Shown: one piece after another, positions 8,312 to 17,088 of the stretch
Numbering within the stretch: the first letter of the stretch is position 1
Layout: each line of letters begins with the position of its first letter
Assembly (NCBI RefSeq): GCF_001050155.1
Contig: NZ_LFVY01000006.1
Coordinates: 1-64,000, forward strand
Reading direction: 5' to 3'
Source of the DNA: Nitratireductor soli
Lineage (GTDB): Bacteria; Pseudomonadota; Alphaproteobacteria; Rhizobiales; Rhizobiaceae
Length of the DNA stretch: 64,000 nt
The notes under the pieces: generated by a model
Seen by the model: the letters and a program-made list of their open reading frames with translations, nothing else
Databases searched by the model: none
Told to the model about the DNA's origin: nothing
Translations under genes and position numbers: made by a program

Positions 8312-9112
8312 GTGTCGTTCGGGGCCAGAATGCGTTTCCACAAAGCAGAGTCGGCATTTTTCGTGTTCGTGACGCTGGTGTTCGGCGCCGGGGCATTGCT
8401 GATCTATGCTTATGTCTTTCTGCGCGCCGGCGCCTTCACGCTGGCTGCCCAAACGCACCTGACCTATTTCACCCAGATCCTGTTCGTCGTCGGCGTCCTG
8501 CTGGCCACGGCGATCCTGTTCGGCATGTTCTTCATCTATCCGCTGATCCGCACCCAGGCGCGGGAAGAAGGCAAACTGCGCGCGATGACGGAATCGCTCA
8601 GCGCGCGGTCGGAATCGCTGCAATACGCAGCCCTGACCGACAGCCTGACCGGCACCCAGAACCGCCGTTTCTTCGATGATGCGCTGCGCGAGTATCTGCA
8701 GGAGTTCGGCCGCATCGAAAAGCCCGTCGGCCTGATGGTGCTCGATCTCGATCACTTCAAACAGGTCAACGACACGCACGGCCACGACATCGGCGACGAG
8801 GTGCTGCGCCAGGTGGCAAGCTGCCTGAAGGACATGACGCGCTATCACGACGTGGTGTCGCGAATGGGTGGCGAGGAATTCGCCATCGTCGCGCCGAACA
8901 TGAGCCATGATGCACTGGTGAAGCTTGCCGAGCGCATTCGCAAGGCCGTCTCGTCGCTGATGATCGATGCGGGCAATGTGCGCGTCCGGGTGACGATCAG
9001 TGTCGGCCTGTCGATCTGGAATGGCCGGGAATCGGCGGAAGAGTTCTTCCGGCGGGCCGACAAGATGCTGTACGAGGCCAAGCGCCTCGGCCGCAACCGC
9101 GTCTGCGCATAG
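8312..9112 (+). CDS. Membrane-bound diguanylate cyclase (GGDEF)
   Basis: This protein is predicted to make cyclic di-GMP from two GTP. It has about 266 residues with two N-terminal transmembrane helices (about 12-35 and 52-75) and a C-terminal GGDEF domain. The catalytic motif is GGEEF (residues 186-190), which is an active variant, and an inhibitory-site RxxD (RYHD) lies five residues before it, so product feedback is likely. The start is uncertain: GTG at 8312 follows a GAAAGG, while ATG at 8330 gives a protein six residues shorter. Confidence 0.9.
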   Translation: MSFGARMRFHKAESAFFVFVTLVFGAGALLIYAYVFLRAGAFTLAAQTHLTYFTQILFVVGVLLATAILFGMFFIYPLIRTQAREEGKLRAMTESLSARSESLQYAALTDSLTGTQNRRFFDDALREYLQEFGRIEKPVGLMVLDLDHFKQVNDTHGHDIGDEVLRQVASCLKDMTRYHDVVSRMGGEEFAIVAPNMSHDALVKLAERIRKAVSSLMIDAGNVRVRVTISVGLSIWNGRESAEEFFRRADKMLYEAKRLGRNRVCA

Positions 9113-9138
9113 CGCGCGCTTCCATATCTCTCGTTGCT

Positions 9139-9190
9139 CGGGATTCATGCGGATGTCAGGTGATTCCACCTGACTGCAAAATACTCTAGC
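9139..9190. repeat. Rhizobial palindromic intergenic repeat, copy 1 (partial)
   Basis: This partial copy contains the shared block CATGCGGATGTCAGGTGATT followed by CCACCTGACTGCAAAATACT. Related blocks occur at 14660-14770, 22721-22824, 55971-56074 (reverse) and 60611-60675. On the minus strand the edge bases CTAG supply the TAG stop codon of the HerA-like gene. The family resembles the mosaic intergenic elements described in rhizobia (RIME); that name is by resemblance only. Confidence 0.7.
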
Positions 9191-11054
9191 GGTTGCCGAA
9201 GCGGTTTCGTTGCGCAAGGGCGGCGTCATTGCCGGAGTTGCGTCCGCCAGGCGATTCATTCAGGGGTGGCGACATGCGGTGTGTGGACGGCTGGCTTTCC
9301 AGCGGGCTGTAACCCTGGTCGCCAGCCTGTACTCCCGAGGGCACCGGCTCTCCCAGTTCGCGGGTCGCGGGCGCCCGGCTGACCCGTCCGGTGCTGCGCA
9401 GGCGTTCGACGATTGCCGCAATGTCGACCTCGCGATCAGCATCGCCATGGGTGTCGTCCAGCTTTTCGCCGTTGCTCTGCCTGCCCGGCAGGATGCCTGC
9501 CGGCAGTTCCTCGAATTTGAGACGCATCGTGGTTGCCACGCCCTCGCCGAAGGCGATGGCCTCGCGTCGGCCCATGGCCGACAGGAAGGACAGCATGGAC
9601 GCCGAGGAATCGGCGATCGCCGAACGGATGATCGCCTGGTCCTGGTCGTTGGCCAGCCGCATGGCGAAGACGGTCGAGCATTGCGACAGGACGGTCGGGT
9701 CGAGTTCGCCCGGACGCTGGGTGACAACGCCGAGGTAGCAACCATATTTGCGGCCTTCCTTGGCGATGCGCGCCAGCGCATGGCGGGTCGGCGCGAAGCC
9801 GAGCCGCGGATCAGCCGGCATGTAGCGATGGGCTTCCTCGCAAACGACGAGCAGCTTCAATTTGCCCTGGCTCCACAGCGCCATGTCGAAGGCGAGCCGC
9901 GCCAGGACGGAGCAGACGGAGTTGACCACTTCCGGCGGCATGCCGGCCATCTCGAAACAGGTTACGGTCTTGCCGTTGCTGGGGATGCGGAAGATGTTGC
10001 CGATCGTCTGGTGGATCGTGTCCTCGATCAGGCGCGAGGCGAACATGAAGCGGTAGCGTGGATCGTTCAGCGCGGCCTCGATGCGCGCGCGCAGACTGCG
10101 ATAGAGCGGCCGCTCGGCCTTGGTATCGAGCTGGCCGAGGCGCTCATCGATCTCCTTGATGACATCGGCCATGCGATAGGGAACCGGCGTGTCGGCGGTG
10201 AGCGAACTGCTTTCGCCGCCGCGCCGCAGCAACCCGCCCGAAGCCGGATTGCGATACAAATGCTTGGCCTGCGGGATCAGATCGCGCAGAAGCTCGACCT
10301 CCTCGGCGACGGTTTCACGGCCGCGAAACAGAACCTCGACGAACTCTTCCAGGCGAAACAGCCAGAACGGCAGATCGAGCGTGTCGGTGTCGATGCGCAC
10401 GGCGTATTCCGGAAGCGCGGATGCGAATTCATTGTGCGGGTCGAGGATAAGGACGCGCAGGTCCGGGCGCGAGGCGATTGTCTTGCGCAGGAGCAGCGAC
10501 ACGGCGGACGATTTGCCGACGCCGGTCGTGCCGACAACGGCAAAGTGGCGGTTCAGCGTGTCGTCGACGGCGATGCAGGCATCGATCGCCTCGTCCTGGG
10601 ACAGATTGCCGATAACGGCCGGATGGCGGCCGCCGAGATCGTAGACCGCCTGGAGATCACGCGAGCGGATGCGGTGCGCCGGTGCGCCGATGTGCGGATA
10701 TTCGGTGATGCCGCGGTCGAAGACTGGTGTCGTCTCGCGGTCGCGCACCTCGCCGATGAGCTCTACGGAGATGGCGATCGGATTGGCTTCGCCATCAATC
10801 CAGCGGAGTTCGGGACGCTCGACCGCGTAGACCAGGCCGACGGTGCGGGTTGCGCCGAGATTGATCGAGATCATCTTGCCGACGGTCCAATGGTTGCCGG
10901 AGGTTGTGTCCTCGGTTCCCGCATCGGCGGCGATGGTCGCGCGCGCGCCGTCGCAATGGACCACATGGCCAAGCAGGCGCCTTTGCGGCTGAGCCGTTGC
11001 GCGCCGCTCCTGAGACGTTGCCTCGCCCTGCGTCGTTCCGCCTTCCACAAACAT
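9186..11054 (-). CDS. HerA-like DUF87 ATPase
   Basis: This is a hexameric-type ATPase of the HerA/FtsK superfamily; bacterial members translocate DNA or work with nucleases, but the role of this one is not known. The 622-residue protein has an N-terminal HAS-barrel region (about 25-150), Walker A GTTGVGKS (about 175-182), Walker B LRVLILDPHNEF (D205), and a later LLVVCEEAHRYMP segment with the TQRPGELDPTVLSQC sensor-like motif. No NurA-type nuclease is adjacent. The stop codon lies in the neighbouring repeat. Confidence 0.9.
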   Translation of the reverse strand: MFVEGGTTQGEATSQERRATAQPQRRLLGHVVHCDGARATIAADAGTEDTTSGNHWTVGKMISINLGATRTVGLVYAVERPELRWIDGEANPIAISVELIGEVRDRETTPVFDRGITEYPHIGAPAHRIRSRDLQAVYDLGGRHPAVIGNLSQDEAIDACIAVDDTLNRHFAVVGTTGVGKSSAVSLLLRKTIASRPDLRVLILDPHNEFASALPEYAVRIDTDTLDLPFWLFRLEEFVEVLFRGRETVAEEVELLRDLIPQAKHLYRNPASGGLLRRGGESSSLTADTPVPYRMADVIKEIDERLGQLDTKAERPLYRSLRARIEAALNDPRYRFMFASRLIEDTIHQTIGNIFRIPSNGKTVTCFEMAGMPPEVVNSVCSVLARLAFDMALWSQGKLKLLVVCEEAHRYMPADPRLGFAPTRHALARIAKEGRKYGCYLGVVTQRPGELDPTVLSQCSTVFAMRLANDQDQAIIRSAIADSSASMLSFLSAMGRREAIAFGEGVATTMRLKFEELPAGILPGRQSNGEKLDDTHGDADREVDIAAIVERLRSTGRVSRAPATRELGEPVPSGVQAGDQGYSPLESQPSTHRMSPPLNESPGGRNSGNDAALAQRNRFGNR

Positions 11055-11207
11055 TCTTTTACCCCTTTTTCCCCGATCCCAGCATTAGCGATGGTGAGTT
11101 AAGGGCAAGTGTGGGCGGATGGTTGAGGGGAGGTTAAGGCAACCGCAAGACTTGTCGTGTTAAAGCCGGTTGACAGCCGCGCTACAGCAACCTTATTGTG
11201 CGCCGCG

Positions 11208-11261
11208 ATGATGACAGGAAATATTCTTATCGTAGGAAAGCGCATGGGCAAGGCGGCGTAG
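11208..11261 (+). CDS. ilvB leader peptide
   Basis: A 17-codon open frame, MMTGNILIVGKRMGKAA, contains the run Ile-Leu-Ile-Val (codons ATT CTT ATC GTA), the three branched-chain amino acids whose supply would control ribosome stalling. It sits directly upstream of a hairpin series ending in a terminator and before ilvB, as expected of a transcription-attenuation leader peptide. No strong ribosome-binding site is visible. Confidence 0.75.
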   Translation: MMTGNILIVGKRMGKAA

Positions 11262-11317
11262 CCGTCTGGCGGAAGCCTCTCATGCGCAAAACACAGGCTC
11301 CTTCGGGGGCCTTTTTT
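11240..11317 (+). promoter_or_regulatory. Transcription attenuator of ilvBH
   Basis: Three mutually exclusive pairings can be drawn. GCGCATG (11240-11246) pairs with CATGCGC (11281-11287), forming the protector stem. GGAAGCCT (11271-11278) pairs with AGGCTCC (11295-11301), forming the antiterminator. AGGCTCC (11295-11301) pairs with GGGGCCT (11306-11312) around a TTCG loop and runs into a T-tract to 11317, forming the terminator. Stalling at the Ile-Leu-Ile-Val codons would block the first stem and favour the antiterminator. This is a classical branched-chain amino-acid attenuation design. Confidence 0.8.
11295..11317 (+). terminator. Attenuator terminator hairpin upstream of ilvB
   Basis: A seven-pair stem with a TTCG tetraloop is followed by six T residues. 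It lies 75 bases before the ilvB start and forms the terminating half of the attenuator. Confidence 0.85.
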
Positions 11318-11391
11318 ATTGGCCCAGTGTTTCATTGAGCATTGGGGGCGGCTAAACCACCTTCGCCGGGTGAAAAGAACGGATTGAGCAG

Positions 11392-13194
11392 ATGAACAAG
11401 GCAGAGTCAGAGCGTGCAGCGGATGCGTCGGCCCATCAGGAGATGACGGGTGCCGAAATTGTCGTGCAGGCGCTCCGGGATAATGGTGTCGAGCATATTT
11501 TCGGGTATCCGGGCGGCGCCGTACTGCCGATTTATGACGAGCTTTTCCAGCAGGACCACGTGCGGCACATTCTCGTGCGCCATGAGCAGGGCGCCGGCCA
11601 CGCGGCGGAAGGCTATGCCCGCTCGACCGGCAAGGCGGGCGTCATGCTGGTCACCTCCGGCCCCGGCGCGACCAATGCGGTAACGCCATTGCAGGATGCG
11701 CTGATGGATTCGATCCCGCTGGTCTGCATCACCGGCCAGGTGCCGACGACGCTGATCGGCTCCGACGCCTTCCAGGAATGCGATACGGTGGGCATCACCC
11801 GGCCTTGCACCAAGCACAATTGGCTGGTCAAGGACGTCAACGAACTCGCCGCCACCATTCACGAGGCTTTTCACGTGGCAACCACGGGACGCCCCGGCCC
11901 AGTGGTGGTCGATATCCCGAAGGATATCCAGTTCGCCAAGGGCATCTACACGTCGCCGCAGACGGCGCCGCGCACCAGCTATCAGCCGCGCGTGCAGGGC
12001 GATATGGAACAGATCAAGGCGGCGATCGCCTTGATGGCGCAGGCCAGGAAGCCGATCATCTATTCCGGCGGCGGCGTGATTAATGCCGGTCCCGAGGCGA
12101 GCCACCTGCTGCGCGAACTCGTCGAGTTAACCGGCTTTCCGATCACCTCGACGCTGATGGGGCTCGGCGCTTATCCGGCATCGGGCAAGAATTGGCTGGG
12201 CATGCTCGGCATGCACGGCACCTATGAAGCCAACATGGCGATGCATGATTGCGACGTCATGGTCTGCATCGGCGCGCGCTTCGACGACCGGATCACCGGC
12301 CGGCTCGATGCGTTCTCGCCCAATTCGCTGAAGATCCACATCGACATCGACCCGTCGTCGATCAACAAGACGGTGCGCGCCGACGTTCCGATCATCGGCG
12401 ATGCAGGACGCATTCTCGAGGACATGGTGCGGCTGTGGCGGGCGACCGCCAAGGCGGACAAGCCGGCGCTGAAACCCTGGTGGACGCAGATCGACATCTG
12501 GCGGGCACGCGATTCACTCGCCTACCGGCCGAACGACGACGTCATCATGCCGCAATACGCGATCCAGCGCCTGTATGAGCTGACCAAGGACCGCGAGGTC
12601 TTTATCACGACGGAAGTCGGCCAGCACCAGATGTGGGCCGCGCAGCATTTCGGCTTCGAGGCGCCGAACCGGTGGATGACGTCTGGCGGGCTCGGCACGA
12701 TGGGCTACGGCCTGCCGGCGGCGCTCGGCGTGCAGATCGCCCATCCGGGCGCCCTGGTGATCGACATTGCCGGCGACGCCTCGGTGCAGATGACCATCCA
12801 GGAGATGAGCGCGGCGGTGCAGCACAATGCGCCGATCAAGATCTTCATTCTCAACAACCAGTATATGGGCATGGTCCGCCAGTGGCAGCAGCTCCTGCAC
12901 GGCAACCGCCTGTCGCATTCCTACACGGAGGCGATGCCCGATTTCGTCAAACTGGCCGAAGCCTATGGCGGCCACGGCATACGCTGCGACAAGCCGGGCA
13001 AGCTCGACGACGCGATCCGCGAGATGATCGCCGTCGACAAGCCGGTCATCTTCGATTGCCGCGTGGCGGCGCTGGCCAATTGCTTCCCGATGATCCCGTC
13101 CGGAAAGGCGCATAACGAGATGCTGCTGCCGGACGAGGCGAGCGACGAGGCCGTGGCCAACGCGATCGACGAAGAAGGCCGGCAATTGGTGTAG
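11392..13194 (+). CDS. ilvB: Acetolactate synthase large subunit
   Basis: This is the catalytic ThDP- and FAD-dependent subunit of acetohydroxyacid synthase, the first common step of valine, leucine and isoleucine synthesis. The 600-residue protein has the N-terminal ThDP pyrimidine domain with the catalytic Glu in VRHEQGAGHAAEGYAR, the central FAD-type domain, and the C-terminal ThDP-binding motif that begins GDAS and ends in NN. It is followed 74 bases later by the regulatory subunit gene ilvH and preceded by an attenuator. Confidence 0.97.
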   Translation: MNKAESERAADASAHQEMTGAEIVVQALRDNGVEHIFGYPGGAVLPIYDELFQQDHVRHILVRHEQGAGHAAEGYARSTGKAGVMLVTSGPGATNAVTPLQDALMDSIPLVCITGQVPTTLIGSDAFQECDTVGITRPCTKHNWLVKDVNELAATIHEAFHVATTGRPGPVVVDIPKDIQFAKGIYTSPQTAPRTSYQPRVQGDMEQIKAAIALMAQARKPIIYSGGGVINAGPEASHLLRELVELTGFPITSTLMGLGAYPASGKNWLGMLGMHGTYEANMAMHDCDVMVCIGARFDDRITGRLDAFSPNSLKIHIDIDPSSINKTVRADVPIIGDAGRILEDMVRLWRATAKADKPALKPWWTQIDIWRARDSLAYRPNDDVIMPQYAIQRLYELTKDREVFITTEVGQHQMWAAQHFGFEAPNRWMTSGGLGTMGYGLPAALGVQIAHPGALVIDIAGDASVQMTIQEMSAAVQHNAPIKIFILNNQYMGMVRQWQQLLHGNRLSHSYTEAMPDFVKLAEAYGGHGIRCDKPGKLDDAIREMIAVDKPVIFDCRVAALANCFPMIPSGKAHNEMLLPDEASDEAVANAIDEEGRQLV

Positions 13195-13268
13195 AGGCTG
13201 CGCCCGCGAGGCGGATGCGCTTTCATTCCAGAAAGTTACAAGATGCTTTTCGAAAAGAGATTCACCCT

Positions 13269-13841
13269 ATGAACGCTCAGCTACAGCCGACCGGTTCGGC
13301 CTATTTCATCACCAAGGAAACCGAGAGCAACGAGCGCCGCACGCTGGCGGTCCTGGTCGACAACGAGCCGGGCGTGCTGGCGCGGGTCATCGGCCTGTTC
13401 TCGGGCCGGGGCTACAACATCGACAGCCTGACCGTGTCGGAGACCGAGCATGAAAAACACCTGTCGCGCATCACCATCGTGACGCGCGGCACGGCCCATG
13501 TCCTTGAGCAGCTCAAGCACCAGCTGGAGCGCATCGTGCCCGTGCACCGGGTGGTCGATCTGTCGATCATCGCCGACGAGCGCGGCCACGACCGGCCGAT
13601 GGAACGCGAACTGGCGCTGGTCAAGGTGCGTGGCGTTGGCGACAACCGCGTCGAGGCGTTGCGGCTGGCCGATGCGTTTCGCGCACAGGTGATCGACGCC
13701 AACACCGAGCATTTCATCTTCGAGATCACCGGCCGCGTGTCGAAGATCGAGCAGTTCATCGCCATCATGACGCCGCTTGGCCTGGTCGAGGTCTGCAGGA
13801 CCGGTGTGGCCGCCATGAACCGCGGGCCGGAGGGCATGTAG
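13269..13841 (+). CDS. ilvH: Acetolactate synthase small subunit
   Basis: This is the regulatory subunit of acetohydroxyacid synthase; it mediates valine feedback inhibition through an ACT domain. The 190-residue protein has the N-terminal ACT domain starting RRTLAVLVDNEPGVLARVIGLF and a C-terminal ALS_ss domain (ELALVKVRG onwards). The ATG at 13269 is preferred over an upstream in-frame extension because it gives the usual 190-residue protein. It is part of the ilvBH operon. Confidence 0.96.
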   Translation: MNAQLQPTGSAYFITKETESNERRTLAVLVDNEPGVLARVIGLFSGRGYNIDSLTVSETEHEKHLSRITIVTRGTAHVLEQLKHQLERIVPVHRVVDLSIIADERGHDRPMERELALVKVRGVGDNRVEALRLADAFRAQVIDANTEHFIFEITGRVSKIEQFIAIMTPLGLVEVCRTGVAAMNRGPEGM

Positions 13842-13999
13842 TCCCGCTTCCGGGGAGACAATTTTCCCGGCCCGGGGTGACAAATTTGCGGTGGCGGAAC
13901 CGGGCTTTCGGGTCAATAGTCCTGTCTTACTCGTGAACTGCACATGTTCCCGAAATACGGCAGTCACCATTCTGGACCATGTTTCAAGAGGTTTCGACC

Positions 14000-14596
14000 A
14001 TGGCGCCGGACGTCTTTCTCGCATTGCTGGTTTTTTCGTTCGTCTCGTCGGTGACGCCGGGGCCGAACAATTTCATGCTGCTCGCTTCCGGTGTGAATTT
14101 CGGCTTTCGGCGGACCATCCCGCATATGATGGGCATTGCCGGTGGCTTCGCCTCGCTGCTTTTGGCGGTAGGGTTCGGGCTCGGCGCGCTGCTGACGGCG
14201 TATCCGGCGCTGCATGTGGTCCTGAAAATCGTCGGCGGCGCCTATCTCCTGTATCTCGCCTGGCGCATCGCCATGTCGCGCGCGCTGGGACAGGGAGGCA
14301 GCGGCAAGGACGAGCCGATGACCTTCCTTGCCGCCGCCGCCTTTCAATGGGTGAACCCGAAGGCGTGGGTGATGGCGCTGACGGCAATGGCCGTCTACAC
14401 CAACCCGTCGGCACCCTTCCTGACGGTGTTTCTCGTGACGTTCGCCTTCGTCGTCGTCAATTTCCCCAGTGTGTCGGTCTGGGCCGGTTTTGGCGTTGCG
14501 CTGCGCGGTTTCCTGTCCGAACCCGCGCGGCTCAAATGGTTCAACATCGCCATGGGCCTGGCGCTGGCGGCGACGCTCTGGCCGATGCTGAAATAG
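14000..14596 (+). CDS. LysE family amino-acid exporter
   Basis: This is a predicted inner-membrane exporter of the LysE/RhtB family. It is a 198-residue, highly hydrophobic protein with about six membrane helices and the family N-terminal motif SVTPGPNNFMLLASGVNFG. An AGAGG eight bases upstream favours the ATG at 14000; another in-frame ATG lies at 13979. The substrate is unknown. Its position after ilvBH could hint at amino-acid export, but it has its own 158-base upstream gap. Confidence 0.92.
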   Translation: MAPDVFLALLVFSFVSSVTPGPNNFMLLASGVNFGFRRTIPHMMGIAGGFASLLLAVGFGLGALLTAYPALHVVLKIVGGAYLLYLAWRIAMSRALGQGGSGKDEPMTFLAAAAFQWVNPKAWVMALTAMAVYTNPSAPFLTVFLVTFAFVVVNFPSVSVWAGFGVALRGFLSEPARLKWFNIAMGLALAATLWPMLK

Positions 14597-14615
14597 CGAT
14601 TTTTCACCGAGCGCA

Positions 14616-14666
14616 TAGTGGTCTGACCGAAACAGATGGTCCCCACCTGTTGGGATCGCACCGCTA
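14616..14666. repeat. 50-bp palindromic repeat, copy B (reverse of the folA copy)
   Basis: This stretch, TAGTGGTCTGACCGAAACAG onward to GGATCGCACCGCTA, is the reverse complement of the element at 1433-1482 with a few changes. It sits 20 bases after the LysE-type stop codon and abuts the start of the larger intergenic repeat that begins near 14660. Confidence 0.75.
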
Positions 14667-14770
14667 GAGCGGTTCATCGTTTCATGGAAACGCTGCCCCG
14701 CTCTATCTGTTTGTTTTTCCGCATTTATGCGGACGTCAGGTGATTCCACCTGACTGCAAAATACTCTAGC
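14660..14770. repeat. Rhizobial palindromic intergenic repeat, copy 2 (full length)
   Basis: This copy runs from CTAGAGCGG through a hairpin around GTTTCATGGAAAC, then CTATCTGTTTGTTTTTCCGC, the GCATTTATGCGGACGTCAGG block, and CCACCTGACTGCAAAATACT. It lies between the convergent LysE-type and VOC genes and is the best reference copy in the window for the family also found at 9139, 22721, 55971 and 60611. Confidence 0.8.
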
Positions 14771-14779
14771 GCCATCGGT

Positions 14780-15157
14780 TCACCCGTTGACGATGGCGTG
14801 GATGTTTCCGTCGGGATCCTTGAACCAGGCGATACGGATGTCGCCCATCGTGTAGACGTCGCCATCCTTTGTCGCCTCGGGCATGTCGTAGCTTTCGAAG
14901 GCGACGCCCTTGCCGGCAAGCCCGGCGGCTACTTCCGCCACGTCATCGCCGACGATCCAGGTGACCCCGGTGGCCGTGTTGCTGCCGGCAGTGGGCGATT
15001 GGTAGACGAACAGCGCGCCGACCCCGCACGGGTAGACGACCATCGGCATGTCCGAAATCGCTTCCGGTTCCAGGCCCAGCTTCTGCTCGTAGAAGGCGCG
15101 CGCCGCGGCAATGTCGCTGACGGCAATCGTTGCGCGCGGTTCCTTGGTCTTCAGCAT
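14780..15157 (-). CDS. VOC (glyoxalase/bleomycin-resistance) family protein
   Basis: This is a 125-residue protein with the vicinal-oxygen-chelate pattern: an N-terminal beta-alpha-beta-beta module (ATIAVSDIAAARAFYEQKLGLEP) and a C-terminal one ending in IAWFKDPDGNIHAIV. VOC proteins are metal-dependent lyases, dioxygenases or binding proteins; the substrate is not evident. A GGAGG lies before the ATG at 15157. No regulator or partner gene adjoins it. Confidence 0.88.
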   Translation of the reverse strand: MLKTKEPRATIAVSDIAAARAFYEQKLGLEPEAISDMPMVVYPCGVGALFVYQSPTAGSNTATGVTWIVGDDVAEVAAGLAGKGVAFESYDMPEATKDGDVYTMGDIRIAWFKDPDGNIHAIVNG

Positions 15158-15337
15158 TGAGAAATCCTCCTGTTTGATGCCTCGGCATCGATGCGGCCCG
15201 GTCGGGCCTTGCACCCATAGGACGCATTCAAACGCACCGATCCGACAATATGCGGATGGGACCCAGGTCCGGATCCGGCGTGGCGAACCGCCTGCAGATG
15301 TGCTTATATGCCGTTGCGTCAAACGTGGGGTGATAAG

Positions 15338-15907
15338 ATGATAGTTTCTATCGTTTCCATCACGCCTCAGCGCATCGTCCTCGCTAGCTGCGCGGTGCTT
15401 TCCGTGCTTTTCGCCATCGGTTGGATGACACGTGAGGATCCTGGTGAAAAGCCGCTGCTTCAGGTTCTGGGCGGCGGGTTCGTGTACAATTACCGCATAT
15501 CGGAAATGCACTATGGCTTCTCGGCCGTGGTGTCCAAGCCACTGGCCTCCGGCTCGATCATCGAAGCGTCCTTCGAGGATCCGGCCGGTGGCGCGGTCCA
15601 TGTGGTGCGCCAGCGGGTCAGCCCGCGCACCAGCCGCTATGCCCTGCATTCGCCGCCGGTGCGCGGCGTCGAGGCGGGACGTCCCTATCTCGTGGCGATC
15701 CGTGTTCTCGACCGGCTGGGAGAAGAGGTTCTGTGGGCGCGCGACATGGATTTCGTCAGTCAGGTAGACGGTGCGATCGTGCCGGCTGTGCCGCTGATAA
15801 TCGGTGCGGGGTATCATAGCAACCCCGCCGCGTTGCCGCGCGGCTGCATCAAATTGCCCTGCCGCAAGCGCTGCGGTTTCACAGGGATGGGCTGCACGCG
15901 GGGGTGA
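15338..15907 (+). CDS. Hypothetical membrane-anchored protein
   Basis: I do not recognise this gene. The 189-residue protein has an N-terminal transmembrane segment (about 12-30) and a soluble, probably periplasmic, region of beta-rich character ending in a short cysteine-rich tail (four Cys among the last 25 residues). An upstream in-frame ATG at 15308 exists, but a GGGGTGAT precedes the ATG at 15338. It lies just upstream of the RecD-like helicase without an obvious functional link. Confidence 0.55.
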   Translation: MIVSIVSITPQRIVLASCAVLSVLFAIGWMTREDPGEKPLLQVLGGGFVYNYRISEMHYGFSAVVSKPLASGSIIEASFEDPAGGAVHVVRQRVSPRTSRYALHSPPVRGVEAGRPYLVAIRVLDRLGEEVLWARDMDFVSQVDGAIVPAVPLIIGAGYHSNPAALPRGCIKLPCRKRCGFTGMGCTRG

Positions 15908-15949
15908 AACCATCTGTTCAGGAGGCGGCGAATCTGCTTTCTGGCCGGG

Positions 15950-17077
15950 ATGGAATTCTCCCCGCAACAGGATGAAGCATTGAAGGCTGTGGCTCGCTGG
16001 CTGAAGGCTGGCGAGACGCAGCTTTTCCGCCTGTTCGGCTATGCCGGAACGGGCAAGACGACGCTTGCGCGTTATTTCGCCGAACATGTGGATGGCGATG
16101 TCCAGTTCGCCGCCTTTACCGGCAAGGCGGCGCAGGTTCTGCGTTCGCGCGGGGCGAGCAATGCCCGCACCATTCATTCCCTGATCTACCGGCCGCGCGG
16201 CGAGGAAGAGGTGGAGAACGAGGTGACCGGCAAAACGTCGATGTCGCCGACCTTCTCGCTCAATCGGCAGAGCCCGATCGCCAAGGCGGCGCTGATCATC
16301 ATCGACGAATGCTCGATGGTCGACGAGGCGCTGGGCCGCGACCTGATGTCGTTCGGCACGCCGATCCTCGTTCTGGGGGATCCGGGGCAGTTGCCGCCGA
16401 TTTCCGGCGGCGGGTTCTTCACCGAGCAGGAGCCGGATCATCTGTTGACGGAGATCCACAGGCAGGCGCGCGACAATCCGATCATCCGCCTGGCGCTGGA
16501 CGTGCGCGAGGGGCGGGACCTGGAGCCTGGCGATTATGGCGCGGCCAAACTGATCTCGAAATCCGAGGTCAACCAGGACATGGTCCTGGAGGCCGACCAG
16601 GTGCTGGTCGGCACCAACCGGACGCGGCGGCGCTACAACCAGCGCCTGCGCGAATTGAAGGGCTTCGACGCCAGCTACCCGCAGGCGGGCGACAAGCTGG
16701 TGTGCCTGCGCAACGACCCGGCCAAGGGGCTGTTGAACGGCTCGCTGTGGAAGGTGATGACCTCGTCGCGCGAGACGGTGAAGCCGGGAATCAACCTGCT
16801 GGTCTCGCCGGAAGAGGACGATCCCGATCGCGGCGTCGCCAAGATCAAGCTGCTCAAGGCGGCCTTCGAGGACCCCGACAGCGATATCCCGTGGCAGACC
16901 AAGAAGCGCTACGACGATTTCGACTATGGTTACGCGCTGACCGTGCACAAGGCGCAGGGCTCGCAATGGGACGAGGTGGTGCTGTTCGACGAGAGCTACG
17001 CCTTTCGCGACACGCGCCAGCGCTGGCTCTATACGGCGATCACCCGCGCCGCCGAGCGCCTGACCATCGTCAGGTAG
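15950..17077 (+). CDS. RecD-like superfamily 1B DNA helicase
   Basis: This is a stand-alone ATP-dependent 5'-3' helicase related to RecD/Dda. The 375-residue protein has Walker A GYAGTGKTT (about 29-37), motif II IIIDECSM, motif III VLGDPGQLPP, a tail domain with motif V LTVHKAQGSQWDEV and motif VI LYTAITRA. It lacks the extra N-terminal domains of RecD2. The biological role is not known; the compact form is common in rhizobia and phages. Confidence 0.92.
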   Translation: MEFSPQQDEALKAVARWLKAGETQLFRLFGYAGTGKTTLARYFAEHVDGDVQFAAFTGKAAQVLRSRGASNARTIHSLIYRPRGEEEVENEVTGKTSMSPTFSLNRQSPIAKAALIIIDECSMVDEALGRDLMSFGTPILVLGDPGQLPPISGGGFFTEQEPDHLLTEIHRQARDNPIIRLALDVREGRDLEPGDYGAAKLISKSEVNQDMVLEADQVLVGTNRTRRRYNQRLRELKGFDASYPQAGDKLVCLRNDPAKGLLNGSLWKVMTSSRETVKPGINLLVSPEEDDPDRGVAKIKLLKAAFEDPDSDIPWQTKKRYDDFDYGYALTVHKAQGSQWDEVVLFDESYAFRDTRQRWLYTAITRAAERLTIVR

Positions 17078-17088
17078 CGGTCTCGGCG

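Larger units (their letters stand above)
11055..11391. other. Long leader between the HerA-like gene and ilvB
   Basis: This stretch of 337 bases lacks a long gene. It holds the divergent promoters for the HerA-like gene and ilvB, and the ilvB attenuator (leader peptide 11208-11261, terminator 11295-11317). Bases 11318-11391 lie between the attenuator and the ilvB start, with no further element recognised. Confidence 0.6.

Noticed and set aside
9210-11102. Plus-strand open frame opposite the HerA-like gene
   Set aside because: It is antisense to a gene with clear Walker motifs; its translation has no recognisable domain.
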